DNA of 64,000 bases, from contig CP053161.1 in the NCBI GenBank assembly GCA_014607495.2, forward strand, positions 5,403,115 through 5,467,114. Direction: 5' to 3'. The notes beneath the pieces are model-generated. The model was not told where the DNA came from. It saw only the letters and a program-made list of their open reading frames with translations, and searched no databases. The translations under genes and the position numbers were made by a program. Positions 1-11,385 of this stretch are shown one piece after another; within the stretch, counting starts at the first letter, position 1, and each line of letters begins with the position of its first letter. This DNA is from Carposina sasakii. Its lineage: Eukaryota; Arthropoda; Insecta; Lepidoptera; Carposinidae.

Positions 1-1587
1 AATTAAAAGAAAAAGATATCTAGCTAGAAACGAGTAATAAAGATATTAATTATTTTATAATGACGTTTTCATATTCATCGAAACAAGATATTATCTGTAT
101 TCCTTACATAAGTTCCCCCTATACCAGCACCGGAAGCATGAGGTCAGTCAGTGAGATCCATAGAGCCTTTAAAAATTAGATAAATTATAGATAAATACTT
201 CACCCGTAAAAAGCTAGTGCAAATCACTTCTTTTTGTGAAAATCCATTTAGTTCTTACTCTAGATCGAGCCTCTATTATCCTTTCCCACACCCTTTTTAC
301 ACTCGAGGTACATACTATTTGACGTCATAATAAGAGTTGTGCCATACTCAACGTTCTTATACTCGTAATACCGGTGCAGTGTACAAAAAATCACTGATAC
401 AGAATACGTTAAAACTAATAACGTACTAATGGCTGATATTAAACTTGATAAAGATGAGAGAAACTTGAGAAGAGACAGGATTGCTAGACTATCTTACTAT
501 TGGAAAAATCGGCTCGTTGGACCTTTATTTCACCAGGCGATTATGGCAGCGTGACCAATCGTCCGTTACCAATAAAGTGTGTAAATCTAGCCGCATTAAG
601 AGTTACTCATCTGAGAACTTAGTGTGGGTTTTTAATTCGCACTCGTTCGCGTTAACGTAAAGGACCGACCAATCACGTGGTGACATTATTCTCACTTTTA
701 TTACATCACGTCATCACTCCGTAATGTGATTGGTTGGCTGAAAACTCACACTAAGCCTTCTTGTGTCCGTTCGGTCGCACATCCACTAATTATTATAGGC
801 TATATGTTTGGTGTGTACTTGGTGTCTAATTTAGAGTTACTACATCATGTCATAATACCGTACCGTACTTGTACCTAAGTTAAGAAAGTTTAAACAAATT
901 TAACTAAATAAGTTATCCAAATTGTTCGAGCATTAATTCAATTGCGGGTATTATTTTTAAACGATAAATTAAAAGCGAAACGGGTAAAGAAACGAAGTAA
1001 TTTATCTCTCCCTAACTCGGATAGGATTAACGACATCCTCGTTCTATCTTTTCACATATATTTTATATAGCTCACAGCTTCAAATCTCGAGGGGGTAAAA
1101 AGTACGTAAAATCATCCGTAATCCACTTATGTGGCTTGGCTCAGATTCCTGGACGGTAGTGCTTTGAGAAATACCTGATGTAAAATAGTAATAAAATAGG
1201 GTACAAATATTATTTATTTAACTATATGTGACCGTTAAATTGATAGAGCATTTCATCCTTACTCTACTCGTATATTATTATACTACATAAAATTAAAAAT
1301 TGTCGAATCGCATCGTATTACAGCAATCTCAAATACTTTTGATCTTTTTATGTACTAATTTTCACTTTCGCATTGCTAAAGTTTTGCTTTTCTAAGATAC
1401 TTAAATGATATATCAATGTGTATTATTATATACACATTTTTTCTCCTACCGAGATTCAAGCCCAAGTCCTTTAGCAAAGCTAATAAGATCACTTTATCTT
1501 TCCATAGCATGGACATATTCCTTTTCTCTATGATCGATAGCGAAATGGTAACTTTCAAAATTTGAAAGTATAGTATAGGTATAGTGA
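1..1587. other. AT-rich intergenic or intronic sequence
   Basis: I see no supported gene, RNA or recognisable repeat here. The short open frames are AT-rich and unconvincing. Confidence 0.5.
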
Positions 1588-1646
1588 ATAGATTATTACA
1601 AAATGATTAGGGAATTTAATCCCCTAATCATTTTGTAATAATCTAT
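1588..1646. repeat. Near-perfect short hairpin
   Basis: Two 25-base arms (1588-1612 and 1622-1646) are exact reverse complements around a 9-base loop. This could be a tiny foldback element or a small structured RNA. No second copy is seen in the window. Confidence 0.7.
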
Positions 1647-1959
1647 GGTCAGACTTTCTCGCCACTCACGTGGTCATTATAAAATTATTAATCTCGAATG
1701 CCAGTGGTAGAGTGTAATGCACATAAAATACATAATTGAAACCATATCAAAGTCAGCAAAGCGTGACGAATTGACTCAGACATCAATCAATACCATTGGG
1801 ATCCCTTTTGGATGATTGATCACATTCAATCAGCTTCTAGATTTGATTAAAAATTCGTTTTTGTTTAACCAACCTTGTGAAATGTGATTATTTGTCTACC
1901 TATAAATGTATAGATATTGCTGTTACCATGCATTAAAAATATTTTTCTCACCTCGAGTC

Positions 1960-2165
1960 GACTAAAGAACTCAGAGGCGTTCACTGAGGTACTAAGCTAG
2001 CATCTAGAAACTGATCTTTAACATAAGCCCATAACATAAGCCCCGCTAAACTGCTATGCTTATACGCTAACTAAACGTAGCTATAGGCTTGAAGTTTTGT
2101 CATCCCATTTTTGAAACACATGATGATGATCTCCGACCGTATTTCGGCCAAGGCGACCAATCTCT
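1960..2165. repeat. Degenerate fragments of two repeat families
   Basis: 1960-2110 resembles the old interspersed family seen better at 7293-7520 and 45407-45636 (loose similarity). 2128-2160 matches the 3' end of the tRNA-derived SINE at 4980-5292, through the shared run CCGACCGTATTTCGGCCAAG. Confidence 0.4.
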
Positions 2166-2446
2166 TTTTAGGATTAAAATGTATTTCGGTATAAAGCCTT
2201 ACTAAATTAGCAGTATTCACAAATCAATTTACAAGCCCTAGAGAAATAAACCACACAGAAAAACAACTTTTCTTTTAATATTTTTAGATCGTCTCGCAAA
2301 ACATAGTAAATTAATAAATATTTACACAATTTTGAGGTAAACAACTACCTATATATTACGTAACAGCAAACTTAGAGAAATTACCATTGAAATACGAAAA
2401 GTGTACAATATACAGCTATTCGTTACACTTCAAAACAGCCACAATA

Positions 2447-2693
2447 CAGGTTGTAAAAAAGGAGCATGTTAAACGAAATGCTACTGCTACTAATAGCCCA
2501 CTATAGAGAACCCATTCACAAAATTTAAAACTCGAAATCAGTTGCAAATTTTTCCAGATGGAGAATTCCTAAACAATTCAGGATTGTTCATACAATCTTA
2601 AAAAGTAAGTGTAATTTTTTGTTAGGTTCACTTCAGTGAGCTATAGAGATTTTCATAACATTCCGCTAAAAACACTTCTGATGTTACACCCTG
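2447..2693. mobile_element. TA-flanked MITE (family G)
   Basis: The element opens with CAGGTTGTAAAAAAGG and closes with GTTACACCCTG, with TA on each side. The interior matches the element at 45640-45913, including the stretch around the cut-down phrase actcgaaatca. It is non-coding. The TA target and short inverted ends fit a Tc1/mariner-type non-autonomous element; that class is inferred. Confidence 0.6.
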
Positions 2694-2844
2694 TATAATA
2701 CAACATCATAAATAGTGTGAGAACTAGTAACTGGTGGGTAATCTAATAAACGGATTTCCGGCAAGTTTTACGATTTTTTCCTATGGATAAAAACATGAAG
2801 AAAGTACAAAGAAAAGGTGGCCTAACAACGTTCACACACAAACT

Positions 2845-2990
2845 GGTTTTGCTTCAGAAATGGGGTCGCCAGAATTGCAGGATCATAGACGATATCTCAC
2901 AGTCACGTTTAGCATAGCTGGTATAGATGTTATTGGTCAGTGTCCAATTGCTAGCTTATCGCCTGAGAGAATGCGCGAGTTCTTTAAGCC
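2845..2990 (-). repeat. Old interspersed repeat (family F)
   Basis: Diverged copy of a family also seen at 7293-7520, 8905-9020, 27280-27420, 37285-37470, 45407-45636 and 50740-50895. Landmarks on the minus strand are a cluster near GCTAGCAA and a later phrase ATGATCCTGCA. No coding is visible. The family is unnamed by me. Confidence 0.45.
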
Positions 2991-3038
2991 TCATTTATAG
3001 AACACAATTTTCTTGCCTGTTGCATACAATTTTATATA

Positions 3039-3253
3039 CAGGGTGTAAAAAGACAATAATGTTTTTTTAACGATCATTTTCTTCTATAGAACCAACCCAA
3101 AAAATTATTTAAAATACTGTCGCAATAAAATGCAAGCAATGTATTCGTTTGATTACAAAGAACAAATGTAAACATTATAACATTTTGACATGGTGTCTTT
3201 GAAAAAAATGTTGAATTTTTTGAATTTGAACAAAGTTGTCTTTTTACACCCAG
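3039..3253. mobile_element. 215-bp MITE with 20-bp inverted ends
   Basis: The left end CAGGGTGTAAAAAGACAA and the right end TTGTCTTTTTACACCCAG are inverted repeats with one mismatch, and TA lies on both sides. The interior is AT-rich and non-coding. It is a non-autonomous DNA transposon, probably Tc1/mariner-type by its TA target. Confidence 0.75.
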
Positions 3254-3255
3254 TA

Positions 3256-3490
3256 TACTCATTATATAATCACGCCTTTACCCCTTACCCTACTCCGAGA
3301 GCACCAAGGGCCGATAGAACCACATGGTGCCACTTCTGACCAAATTTGAGGGTATAGTTGAGATGTACAAGTTCGGTTAATAGTGACAGGTGGTCAACCC
3401 ATCGCCTACAAAACACCAAGACCCTCTTGTCCCTCTACTGACTTTTACTGTATGCCCGGAAAGAGAAGCAGCTGTAGTTTTTTTTTCACT
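3256..3490 (-). mobile_element. (TATG)n-tailed retroposon (family A)
   Basis: Copy of a 3'-anchored family whose minus-strand order is GTAGGCGATGGG, a region around GGTCAGAAGTGGCACC, then AAAGGCGTGATTATA and a TATG-rich tail. Other copies lie at 8185-8340, 18385-18492, 20842-21012, 32917-33100, 36795-37080, 52090-52235, 56183-56344 and 61608-61715. Variable 5' lengths suggest target-primed retroposition (a SINE or LINE 3' end). Confidence 0.65.
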
Positions 3491-3734
3491 CTCAGAGCAG
3501 CATAGAAGAATAATATAGAAATAAATTACTGGCATGGTCTAAACTGTACTTTTTGACAGATTATTCTAGTTTTTTCTAGTAAATATTTGCATAATCATAA
3601 TTTTTGTATTACTATATATATGTATATATATGAATTACTATTACTAGTAATTCTTGAATGTTAAAGAAAATGGTATCATGTAAATAGGGTTTAAGTCTAC
3701 TCTTACGACAATCCCGGAAGAAGATGCACCTGAT

Positions 3735-4046
3735 GTATTTATCCACAAGTGGACGCCCGCGACTTCGTGCGCGTGGACTTCAAAAAAACAAAATGTCAAA
3801 ATTATCCGGGATGAAAATATTTTCCCGATAATTTCTTTACTAAGAGTAAGTCTATATACTTACAAACTTTCGCGATAATGATATTAGTAAGAAACGAGTA
3901 TGTGCTAATATTATAAAGCTGAAGAGTTTGTTTGTTTGTTTGAACATGGTAATCTCAGGAAGTACTGGTCCGATTTGAAAAATTCTTTCAGTGTTAGATA
4001 ATTTCTTTACTGAGAAAGTCTATAGGCTATATAACAACTCACGGGC
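3735..4046 (+). mobile_element. Lep1/Helitron-like repeats, two adjoining pieces
   Basis: 3740-3900 opens with GTGGACGCCCGCGACTTCGT and contains a conserved ATCCGGGATxAAAA block. 3905-4046 contains AAGCTGAAGAGTTTG followed by a (TTTG)n run and a block near GGTCCGATTTGAAAAATTC. Both are among the commonest lepidopteran interspersed repeats. I recall the second as Lep1, usually treated as a non-autonomous Helitron; the name is from memory. Confidence 0.55.
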
Positions 4047-4316
4047 GGTCGCTAGTCATAATACATTTTTGTTCATAGAAATGACGTTGAGTGACGCGGA
4101 ATGGTAGACTAATACATAAGAGGGAGTGAGGACAGTGATTGGTTCATATTGCGCTGTGTAGTCTAAATTGGCGGTTGCGGGTCTACGAATTATAACAACT
4201 CCTTTTTCGTCTCTCCTTCTTGGATGATAAAGCTTTTACGATATTTTTCCAGGATAAAAGTGTGAGAGAGGCTTCAGAGCCATGTTTTTATCTTTCCTTA
4301 GGTATATGTTTATAAG

Positions 4317-4336
4317 CCTCGAGCACACCGGATGCC
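4317..4336. repeat. Fragment of a foldback element end
   Basis: CCTCGAGCACACCGGATGC is the terminal sequence of the element at 49236-49442 and also occurs near 31750-31768. Here it is cut off by the retroposon that starts just to its right. Confidence 0.6.
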
Positions 4337-4337
4337 A

Positions 4338-4578
4338 CCCATCATCATCATCATCAGCCTATTGCAGTCCATTGCTGGACGTAGGCCTCCCCCAGAGCAC
4401 GCCACAAGACTGCCATGGGGGGTATTTGCCCATAGTCACCACGCTGGGCAGGCGGGTTGGTGACCGCAGTTTGTTTTTTGGACTATGTTTTCAACACGCC
4501 TCGTACTATACCCATGGGCAGACATGGGGTGGAACGAATTCTACTCTGCCGGCACCACGTGGCTGTCACCCACACCCT
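4338..4578 (-). mobile_element. RTE-tailed retroposon (family B)
   Basis: On the minus strand this begins with a CCACGTGGTGCCGGCAGAGT head, runs through a region with GGCGGGTTGG, and ends in the codons for a GEAYVQQW-like RTE LINE terminus followed by a (GAT)n tail. Other copies are at 6424-6690, 16152-16424, 29333-29692, 54407-54660 and 59408-59666, plus a head-only match near 24360-24420. At about 240-270 bp it may be a SINE that borrows a LINE 3' end. Confidence 0.65.
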
Positions 4579-4830
4579 GTATATTAGTATTTTTGTGCAA
4601 GTTAATTACTTGGTTCGCTTCACACAATTCTAAGTATCATTTTAGATGCTCGCATGAACTAGGATTTAAGCCTGTGTCTTCTAAACTGAATTTAAATTAC
4701 GTTTTAAATTAACAGAGCTTCGTTCTGTAATCTGTTAGGCACAGGCAAGGTTAAAAGAGCTTTATCAGAATCACTTATAAACCGTTTTGATGAAAATTTA
4801 ACCGAATGTATCTACACAATTTCAAAGGAA

Positions 4831-4929
4831 TTATTCGTCAACTGGCGACTGTAAAGGTCGCTACTGGTAGAGTTGACGATAAAAATATAGTTAAAATGAC
4901 CAGTTTTACGATCGCCAGTTGACGAATAA
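4831..4929. mobile_element. 99-bp mini-MITE
   Basis: TTATTCGTCAACTGGCGA at the left is matched by its inverse at the right (TCGCCAGTTGACGAATAA). The middle is 60 bases of non-coding sequence. The compact perfect ends point to a non-autonomous DNA transposon of unknown superfamily. Confidence 0.75.
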
Positions 4930-4979
4930 GCCTTTCTAAGTCGTTTAGGGCCGTTTGTTCCAACGGATAGCTAGATAGA

Positions 4980-5292
4980 TATTGATCTACCGACCGTATT
5001 TCGGCCAAGGCGACCAATCTCTACGGAGATTGGCCAGGTACGCAGGAGATATTATAGTGCACAAGTGTGTGCGCAAACACAGATGCACTCTCTACTCGTA
5101 CTTCGTTATTTTCCGAAAGCCGACACGAACGGAGAGAGATCAGGCGCAGGATCAACGGTTTTACGTACAACATTAAAATACATTAAGTACATGAAATATA
5201 TTCATTGGTACAGGCCCGTGACTAGGATCGAACTTACGCCTTCCGCTTGGAAGGTGCACGTCTTAACCACTGGGCTATCACCGCTAGATATA
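4980..5292 (-). mobile_element. tRNA-derived SINE
   Basis: On the minus strand, 5292 to about 5209 is tRNA-like: an A-box-like TAGCCCAGTGGTTAAGA and a B-box-like AGTTCGATCCT. A roughly 200-base body follows and ends near the phrase GGCCGAAATACGGTCGG. The body recurs on the plus strand at 33835-34020 and, degenerate, at 48385-48675. Internal pol III boxes are the expected promoter. The family name is not assigned. Confidence 0.7.
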
Positions 5293-5409
5293 TATATATA
5301 TATAGCTTATCTGAAGGATGAAGTTGATGCTTATTAAGAGAATTCATCTTGCTGTTGTTTTAGGATAAAGACTATATCGACATTAACCGTCAGATAGGCA
5401 ATCTGACCA

Positions 5410-6420
5410 TTGAAAAAGTCGGCCCTTATTCATGTTTATTTTTGAGTCATAAATCATAATATATTTCTATGTTTATAGTTATCTAAATATCTATACGAAA
5501 GCAAACATAAGCATTACTTATTTATTATTAAGTGCACCTATCTATGATCTCTTTAGTTCATTCAATAAAACTCTCTTTGGATAAATCAAAACAAACACCT
5601 TTTCAATCCTAATTAAATTAATCTCGGACGACGAGAAATGAATAGAAAAGGGTTGGAACCTTAAAGTAACAAAACATAGACAGCGCGAATACTTGTAGAT
5701 TTTCAAAGAACACAAAAAGCGGTATAAATAATCTGGATAAGAACGAGTATGTCTATCATCACCGCGCTCTTTCTTCCTTTTTCCGACGACTAGTCGGTTG
5801 AAATCTCCCGGCCATTACTTCGTATCGGGTCATGTGAGCCAAGTAAGTAAGTAAAGAGTAAGTAAATAATTATTTAATAAGTAAATAATCCTCAATCATT
5901 ATTTAAATTATTCTGTGAATTATACATATATTATTATATACTAAATCTACAAAACAATAGGTAGCTTATATTTGCTACTAGTTACTCAGTACTTCCAAAA
6001 CAGTAGGTGCACGTACACCATATTGTTGTTTACTCTGAGATCGAAACCTTGGGTATATGTTTACCTTATCCCTTGTAACGAAGTAAAATATAAAGGTTAA
6101 ATATTTAATTTCTAAATTAACAAAATAAAGTTTTCTTTCGCAATCCGCGCAGTTAAAATAAATACAAACGCTTGTAATTTTAACCTGAAATTTCTATTAG
6201 GTGTGAAATCAGTATAATATATGAAAATATGGGTTTTCAATTAATCTGTATGTGGTGTAGACCTGTAGGGGGTCCACCAGAATCAGTTAAGTTTTAAAAG
6301 GAGTCTATGAGTAAAAAAAGTTTGGGAACCCCTGCTATACTCGTAGAGTATCTAGCCCCAAGAAAGGGTATTCTGAAATTTTGGAAAATAGGAAACTAGT
6401 GTTATTAAAAGTTATCGTAT
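5410..6420. other. AT-rich non-coding sequence in the duplicated block
   Basis: No gene or named repeat is supported. It matches 53475-54405 with small indels, one of them a short (AAGT)n difference near 5845-5880. Confidence 0.5.
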
Positions 6421-6423
6421 AAA

Positions 6424-6690
6424 CTTCTTCTTCTTCTTCTTCAGCCTATTACAGTCCACTGCTGGACGTAGGCCTCCCCCAGTAGCCACAAGGCTACTGC
6501 CGCAGGGGGGTTTTGCCCATAGTCACCACGCTGGGCAGGCGGGTTGGTGACCGCAGTGTGATTTTCAGGCTTTGTTGTCAGTGCGAGAGGTGCACACCTC
6601 CCGGAAACCTTTAATCGCCTTGTACAATACCCACGGGCAGGCAGGGGTGGTACAAACTCTACTCTGCTGGCACCGCGCGGCATAATGGTC
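6424..6690 (-). mobile_element. RTE-tailed retroposon (family B)
   Basis: The minus strand runs from a GCCGCGCGGTGCCAGCAGAG head to the RTE-like terminus LLGEAYVQQW, followed by a (GAA)n tail read on the plus strand as CTTCTTCTTCTTC. The duplicate copy lies at 54407-54660. Confidence 0.7.
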
Positions 6691-7292
6691 TTAATCAAAA
6701 GCAGACACTTTTTGAAATTATCAATTTTTTGTTTTATTTCAGAAGATTTACCTGTTTTTTTATATTAAATTGGCTTACGCTTGACCACAACTCGTCTGAT
6801 GGTAAGCACTATTACAGTCTAAGATGGAGCGCGCTTGCCTAAAAGAAACCGGTTCACTCTCGACTTGAAGACCGCAAGATTATAGTTCATGGGAACAGGG
6901 ATTAAGCTATCAACAAAGCTTTTAAAACAAAGTCTGCTCTGCTTTACTGAAACGAAATAAAATCTAGAACATTTTACCTATCATTAAATTTTAATGCACG
7001 TAGAATCAAGTCCAATACATGCTTTAAAAAAATAAACAGGTAAACTTTGCTCGTTTATAACTGCAACGCTGAGGCATATTGTGGTAACGGGAAGCACGTT
7101 TTATGAACTTTCGAACATAAGCCTTGTTCTTTCTCCAGTTATTTTATGAAGTGCTTATAATTTTAGTGTTTAACTTTACTTAGATTTTTATTAAGACATA
7201 GACTGGAAGGAGAAAGGTGAAAGATCGCGTGGTGTGGTCTAAGAGTGGAGAGGTCTTTGCCCAGCAGGATACCTACACTCCAATCCTATCCT

Positions 7293-7520
7293 ATGCTGAT
7301 TCGTGGCTTTACTAGAATACATAAGCTGCATCTCCTTCCTTGCATGCTAAAAAAGTTTATTTAGAAACTCATGGACGTTCTCCCAGAAGATTAACTAGTA
7401 ATTTTCCACTAATTTTCTTATTTGGATCCGGTTTGCTAGCCGTGCGGTTGTGAGATCTACCTCATGCAGGATCACGACCAGTTCTGGCTACCCCATAACA
7501 GAAACATATATAGTCATGTG
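7293..7520 (+). repeat. Old interspersed repeat (family F)
   Basis: Same order of landmarks as 45407-45636: TGCTGATxCGTGGC, CTAGAATAC, a CATCTxCxT block, then a phrase near CAGTTCTGGCTACCCCAT. The 66-codon open frame that begins inside it is not evidence of a gene. Confidence 0.45.
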
Positions 7521-8184
7521 CTTTGTGTATGTATGTAACTTGTGTTGCTACAATTTTGTCGCATCACTCCTCAAATACACCAAAAATATGTTTAAATTTC
7601 AATATAGTTTTGTATCGTGTAGGTTTCTTTTCACAAGAGAACCGCAATAGTTTGTAGTTGAACCGTAAAGGTTTCTTTTCATAACAGAATACCAAAAAAG
7701 TTACGAGGCTCATATGTCAAAGTGCTTTGTACCGAGCCGAGCATTTTGATCGCCATACACAACAATCGAACAATTGTTGACTGAGGATCCCTGAATCCGG
7801 GTCACGGTAATGCCACCTGGTTTTTATGATTAATGATATTAGCTCAATGTCTATGAGGAAAACCTATTGTACGGAATCAAGTGGCGCGGAAATGTATTCA
7901 TTATTGTTCTGGTTTCATGTGAAGGGATCGAGATGTTTTGTGGCACATATCCAGTGTTCTTGCTAATGGTACTGGGACAAAGTAACCTTTCGTAAATAAA
8001 ATCGTCATAATGTCTTGTCTATCAATACAATATGTATTCAACTTGTTAAATACATGCATTTTTTATATTTTTATATGAAACATTACCCTACTATATAATT
8101 GTATTATACATGACTACTTACAGGGTAGCCCCTACTACATTTTGTAATGGTTTGTTAAAATATTTCTCACTGTAAACACAGTTT

Positions 8185-8340
8185 TGTAGGCGATGGGTTA
8201 ACCACCTGTCACTATTAACCGAACTTGTACTACATCTAAACTATACCCTCAAAATTGGTCAGAAGTGGCACCATGTGGTTCTATCGGCCCTTGGTGCTCT
8301 GCCTACCCCGTAAGGAATAAAGGCGTGATTATATGTATGT
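8185..8340 (+). mobile_element. (TATG)n-tailed retroposon with target duplication
   Basis: A family A copy lies between two AAACACAGTTT repeats (8174-8184 and 8341-8351), an 11-base target-site duplication. The tail reads TGATTATATGTATGT. The flanking duplication fixes both ends of this copy and supports retroposition. The duplicate copy is at 56183-56344. Confidence 0.75.
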
Positions 8341-8904
8341 AAACACAGTTTCAGTAAGTACACAGTTACGAAATACATAGGTAAATAAAGCCTATTACAG
8401 ACTAGAATACGTCATTAACATTACAGCAATTCATTACGTCATCATCCTCACCTAATTTGGCATTCAGTTAGTAGCGTTGCGTAAACATATTTGTAATTCC
8501 ATTCCACGGTGACGTCCAAAATGGGGCCTTCTATCAAAACTTTCATTTCTCCAGAGTACACAAATACTCTAATTACGGCCCTTGATTAATCAACTCGCCA
8601 AATATAAGGTTCAAAGTGGGCTCCCCTGAAAGGACCTACACAACCATTGCGCAAACAACAGTGGCGGACCAAGGGACATTGACCGTACTTGAGCCCTTAA
8701 AGGGAGCACTTGTATTTGAAAAACAATCAGAATTAAGCTCTGAAGGTGGAGAGCCAATTTGGAAGGGGAAAAGCATTTTGAATTGTCTTATGCGTGTTTA
8801 TGCTTGAAGAAAGTATTGCTCATTTTTTTTTTTGGATAGGATAATTCAAGTTGTTTAAACAATTAACATTAATATCCTTTTATTTTAAAACTTATTATTC
8901 TGTG

Positions 8905-9020
8905 TTGATGCGGGGCTTCGCTAAAAGACTGCTGCATAATTTCCGTACATGTCTGCCATATGATCGCCTGAGGAACTCAGGAGCGTTCTCTAAAGCGATG
9001 AGCTAGCAACTTGTCACTTA
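8905..9020 (+). repeat. Fragment of interspersed repeat (family F)
   Basis: Contains the family F landmarks TGCGGGGCTTCGCTA, GAGGAACTCAGGAGCGTT and GCTAGCAACTTGTCACT. It is shared with copy 2 at 56905-57020, which has a few extra bases. Confidence 0.4.
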
Positions 9021-10433
9021 GCTGTCGAATCATTTTTGTAATACTTTTTACAATTTGAGAACTTAGTGTTTATATCTATGTATTTGTAGGTATATAATAC
9101 CCATGAGTCGCAAGTTTTAATGTGGTTTTGATGTGTATACCCCGCTACAAGCTGTATAAAGAAGGATTTAAACTAGGAACAGTTAAATACGTGTTTAATG
9201 GATTCGGTCGTTAGTGCTGGAATTTCCATGGAGTTTCCTTTGGAATTAATTTAATCATATTATTATTAATCCCTTTGAAGTATATATTTTAACAGTAGCT
9301 ATGTAAACTATAGTACTTATAAAGAGTGTATTTTACAGTAGTAGTCAGGAGAAAACATGTGAAAAGTAGATTGAACTTGTGTGAATGCATTGAAAATGTA
9401 TATTTATTTATAATTTACATTGTGGGGTGGATAATAATACGCAATAAAAAGCTTAAATCTAGGGCATATTTACAAATAGATGACTGCCTGCAACTCGTTC
9501 ACACCAATCAATTATGATTTTTAACCATAGCATCAAGGGATTGTGTAATGTTGTGTACATTTTGAAATCTGAATGTTGAAAATTACCCAATCTCCCTTGT
9601 GCAATGACCTTTATCATTTCTTTGGGGGAATAATTGTGTATTGACAAGGCCAGATACGAAAAAATAATAAAATACTAGTATTGTTTTGAGAAATGTAGCC
9701 TTAGATTACAAATTGTCTCTAGGCTTCAAATTATCAAAGATATCGCTACTTCGGGGAAGAAAGGGCGTAAAAGCCACTTTTGGCCAAAATGAGTTAATAA
9801 TGCAACTTTGTTTAGTTTTCGACGCTCTATCGATCTGTATATTTAAATTTCAATATTCCCAAAAAAATGGCTTTTACCCCCATGATTTTTTCTCACCAAA
9901 ACCATTTTTATTAAAAAAAAATTGACGTATATGACATTATTTAATTATTTCAAATTAATAAGGGCGTATCACCATAGTATGAAAGAATATTTGGTCGTAA
10001 ATACAATATTTATTACGTAATGACTTTTACGACATTTTTACTTGGCAATTTAAATATGATTTGGCTTTTACGCCCTTGCACAAAAATAAAAACTTGGAGT
10101 TACAGCATTCAAATCGTAACAATAACAATTTCTTTAGTCTAAAAATCGGAGAGTAATCATGTCATTTATCGTTGTCTCTTATGCGTACGTTAAACAGTCT
10201 TACAATGGAGTGAGATAGAAACATATTATTTATTTAGCCAATAAAGCGCGCGCGCTGCCGACGACACACGCACAAACACAATCGCAACCTGCATGTACAC
10301 GACTTACCACAAGTGAAGTCCACGTGTCCAATCTTGTCAGTCTGTCAATCGCAGTTTCTTTACCGGATTGTTATTGTTTACGTTCCGTTTGAATATTAAT
10401 ACAGTGCGAATAAGTTACTTGTTTAATTAAAAA

Positions 10434-10527
10434 ATGGATAATACGAAGCCGAAAGCCTTGGATTCCTTGCTAAAAAGAAGGATATCGTTAATGCATTATT
10501 ACAAAGCCGTCGTCGTTCATCACAAAG
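10434..10527 (+). pseudogene. Possible first exon of the transposase
   Basis: An ATG at 10434 opens 31 codons, beginning MDNTKPKALDSLL and rich in Lys and Arg, that run into a strong splice donor (AAAG, then GTAAGT, at 10527/10528). Position and strand fit a first coding exon of the transposon's own gene, upstream of the transposase remnant at 11386-12404. The link is inferred. The acceptor exon cannot be recognised because an LTR element occupies the expected region. Confidence 0.4.
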
Positions 10528-10630
10528 GTAAGTTTTAAGTAATAGTACAGTACCTATCTATTATTCTTGGCTCAAACTGTTTAGACGTGCTTACCTAATG
10601 TGATGTTTCTTTAGTTAGAGATATTCGTAG

Positions 10631-10865
10631 TGTAGCGCGCCACCTATCTGACAGCGAGCGCGTTCGCGAGCGGCCTGCTCGCGTAGTCCGTTGCCCCGCT
10701 CGCTACCGCTAGGAGCTCTCTTGCAATTATGCTATATTTTACTTAATTTGTATGTATTGTTTGGTTCAGTCAATTTAATATAACTCCTACGTTAAAACCA
10801 GTGTTTCTTTTGCTGAAGAAGGTTCACGCCCATCCGAAACGAAGCATACCATCTCGCTTCCCACA
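10631..10865 (+). mobile_element. Long terminal repeat of a Ty3/gypsy-like element
   Basis: It starts TGTAGCGCGCC and ends CCCACA, the usual TG...CA borders, over 235 bases. It is followed within two bases by a primer-binding site. There is a TATA-like patch near 10730-10740. Only this one LTR is present, so the element is a 5' fragment. Confidence 0.6.
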
Positions 10866-10867
10866 AA

Positions 10868-10885
10868 TGGCGCCCAACAGGGGGG
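10868..10885 (+). other. tRNA primer-binding site of the LTR element
   Basis: TGGCGCCCAACAGGGGG directly follows the LTR border and has the TGG start expected for complementarity to a tRNA 3' CCA end. Position and composition are typical of Ty3/gypsy retrotransposons. Confidence 0.65.
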
Positions 10886-10948
10886 GCGTGAAAATTTTTT
10901 TTCGGTAAATTTTCACTGTCTATCTTGAGAAGATATTTTACAAGAGTG

Positions 10949-11359
10949 ATGCCCAAGAAGATGAGATCGCGTCGTCAGTCCGCAGACGACTTCACCGACG
11001 CGACCGCGACTAATAATATCCAAGAAGGAGGTAACCAATTAAGTATAGAGACAATGTTGTGTGAATTGCAAAGATCCCGTGCGATCATCGAACGACTCCT
11101 AGGCGAAAAACAAAGAGATGTACATTCCGGAAACCTATCGTGCTGCACATCCCGCTTCTCCGGTGACGGCTGCGTTGACAGCTTCATTGACGCCGTGGAA
11201 GCCTACATGGAGTGCTGCAACGTCTCCGACGCCAACGCACTCAGGGGTATGTCCATGCTCCTGATCGGCCCTGCAGCAGTGTGGTGGCAAAGCGTTCGGT
11301 TCGAAGTACAATGCTGGAGCGACGTGACTGACCGTTTAAGAGGTGCGTATGGTTTCTAG
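10949..11359 (+). pseudogene. Truncated gag gene of a Ty3/gypsy-like retrotransposon
   Basis: The frame from the ATG at 10949 (preferred to 10925 because the retroelement gag typically opens MPKKMRSRR) encodes about 136 residues. The N-terminal part is basic and polar. From about residue 70 a capsid-like helical region carries the phrases SFIDAVEAYMECC and PAAVWWQSVR, which I recognise from the Arc/Ty3-type gag common in Lepidoptera. Homology stops at GAYGF, just before a chance stop at 11357, so most of capsid, the zinc knuckle and all of pol are missing. The element lies inside the TIR transposon, between its first exon and its transposase remnant. Confidence 0.7.
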
Positions 11360-11385
11360 CACATCAAAATTTAAGTAATCATTAT

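Noticed and set aside
4282..4712. Two overlapping open frames of 75-101 codons
   Set aside because: They run antisense through the family B retroposon, whose real coding end is on the other strand.
8616..8807. 63-codon frame kept in both copies of the block
   Set aside because: Both copies are nearly identical in DNA, so conservation says nothing about coding. One of the few changes is an amino-acid change and no family is recognised.
8970..9000. CTGAGGA word near GAGGAACTCAGGAGCG as another hammerhead
   Set aside because: The core word is there but no GAAA strand, stem I partner or stem III follows.
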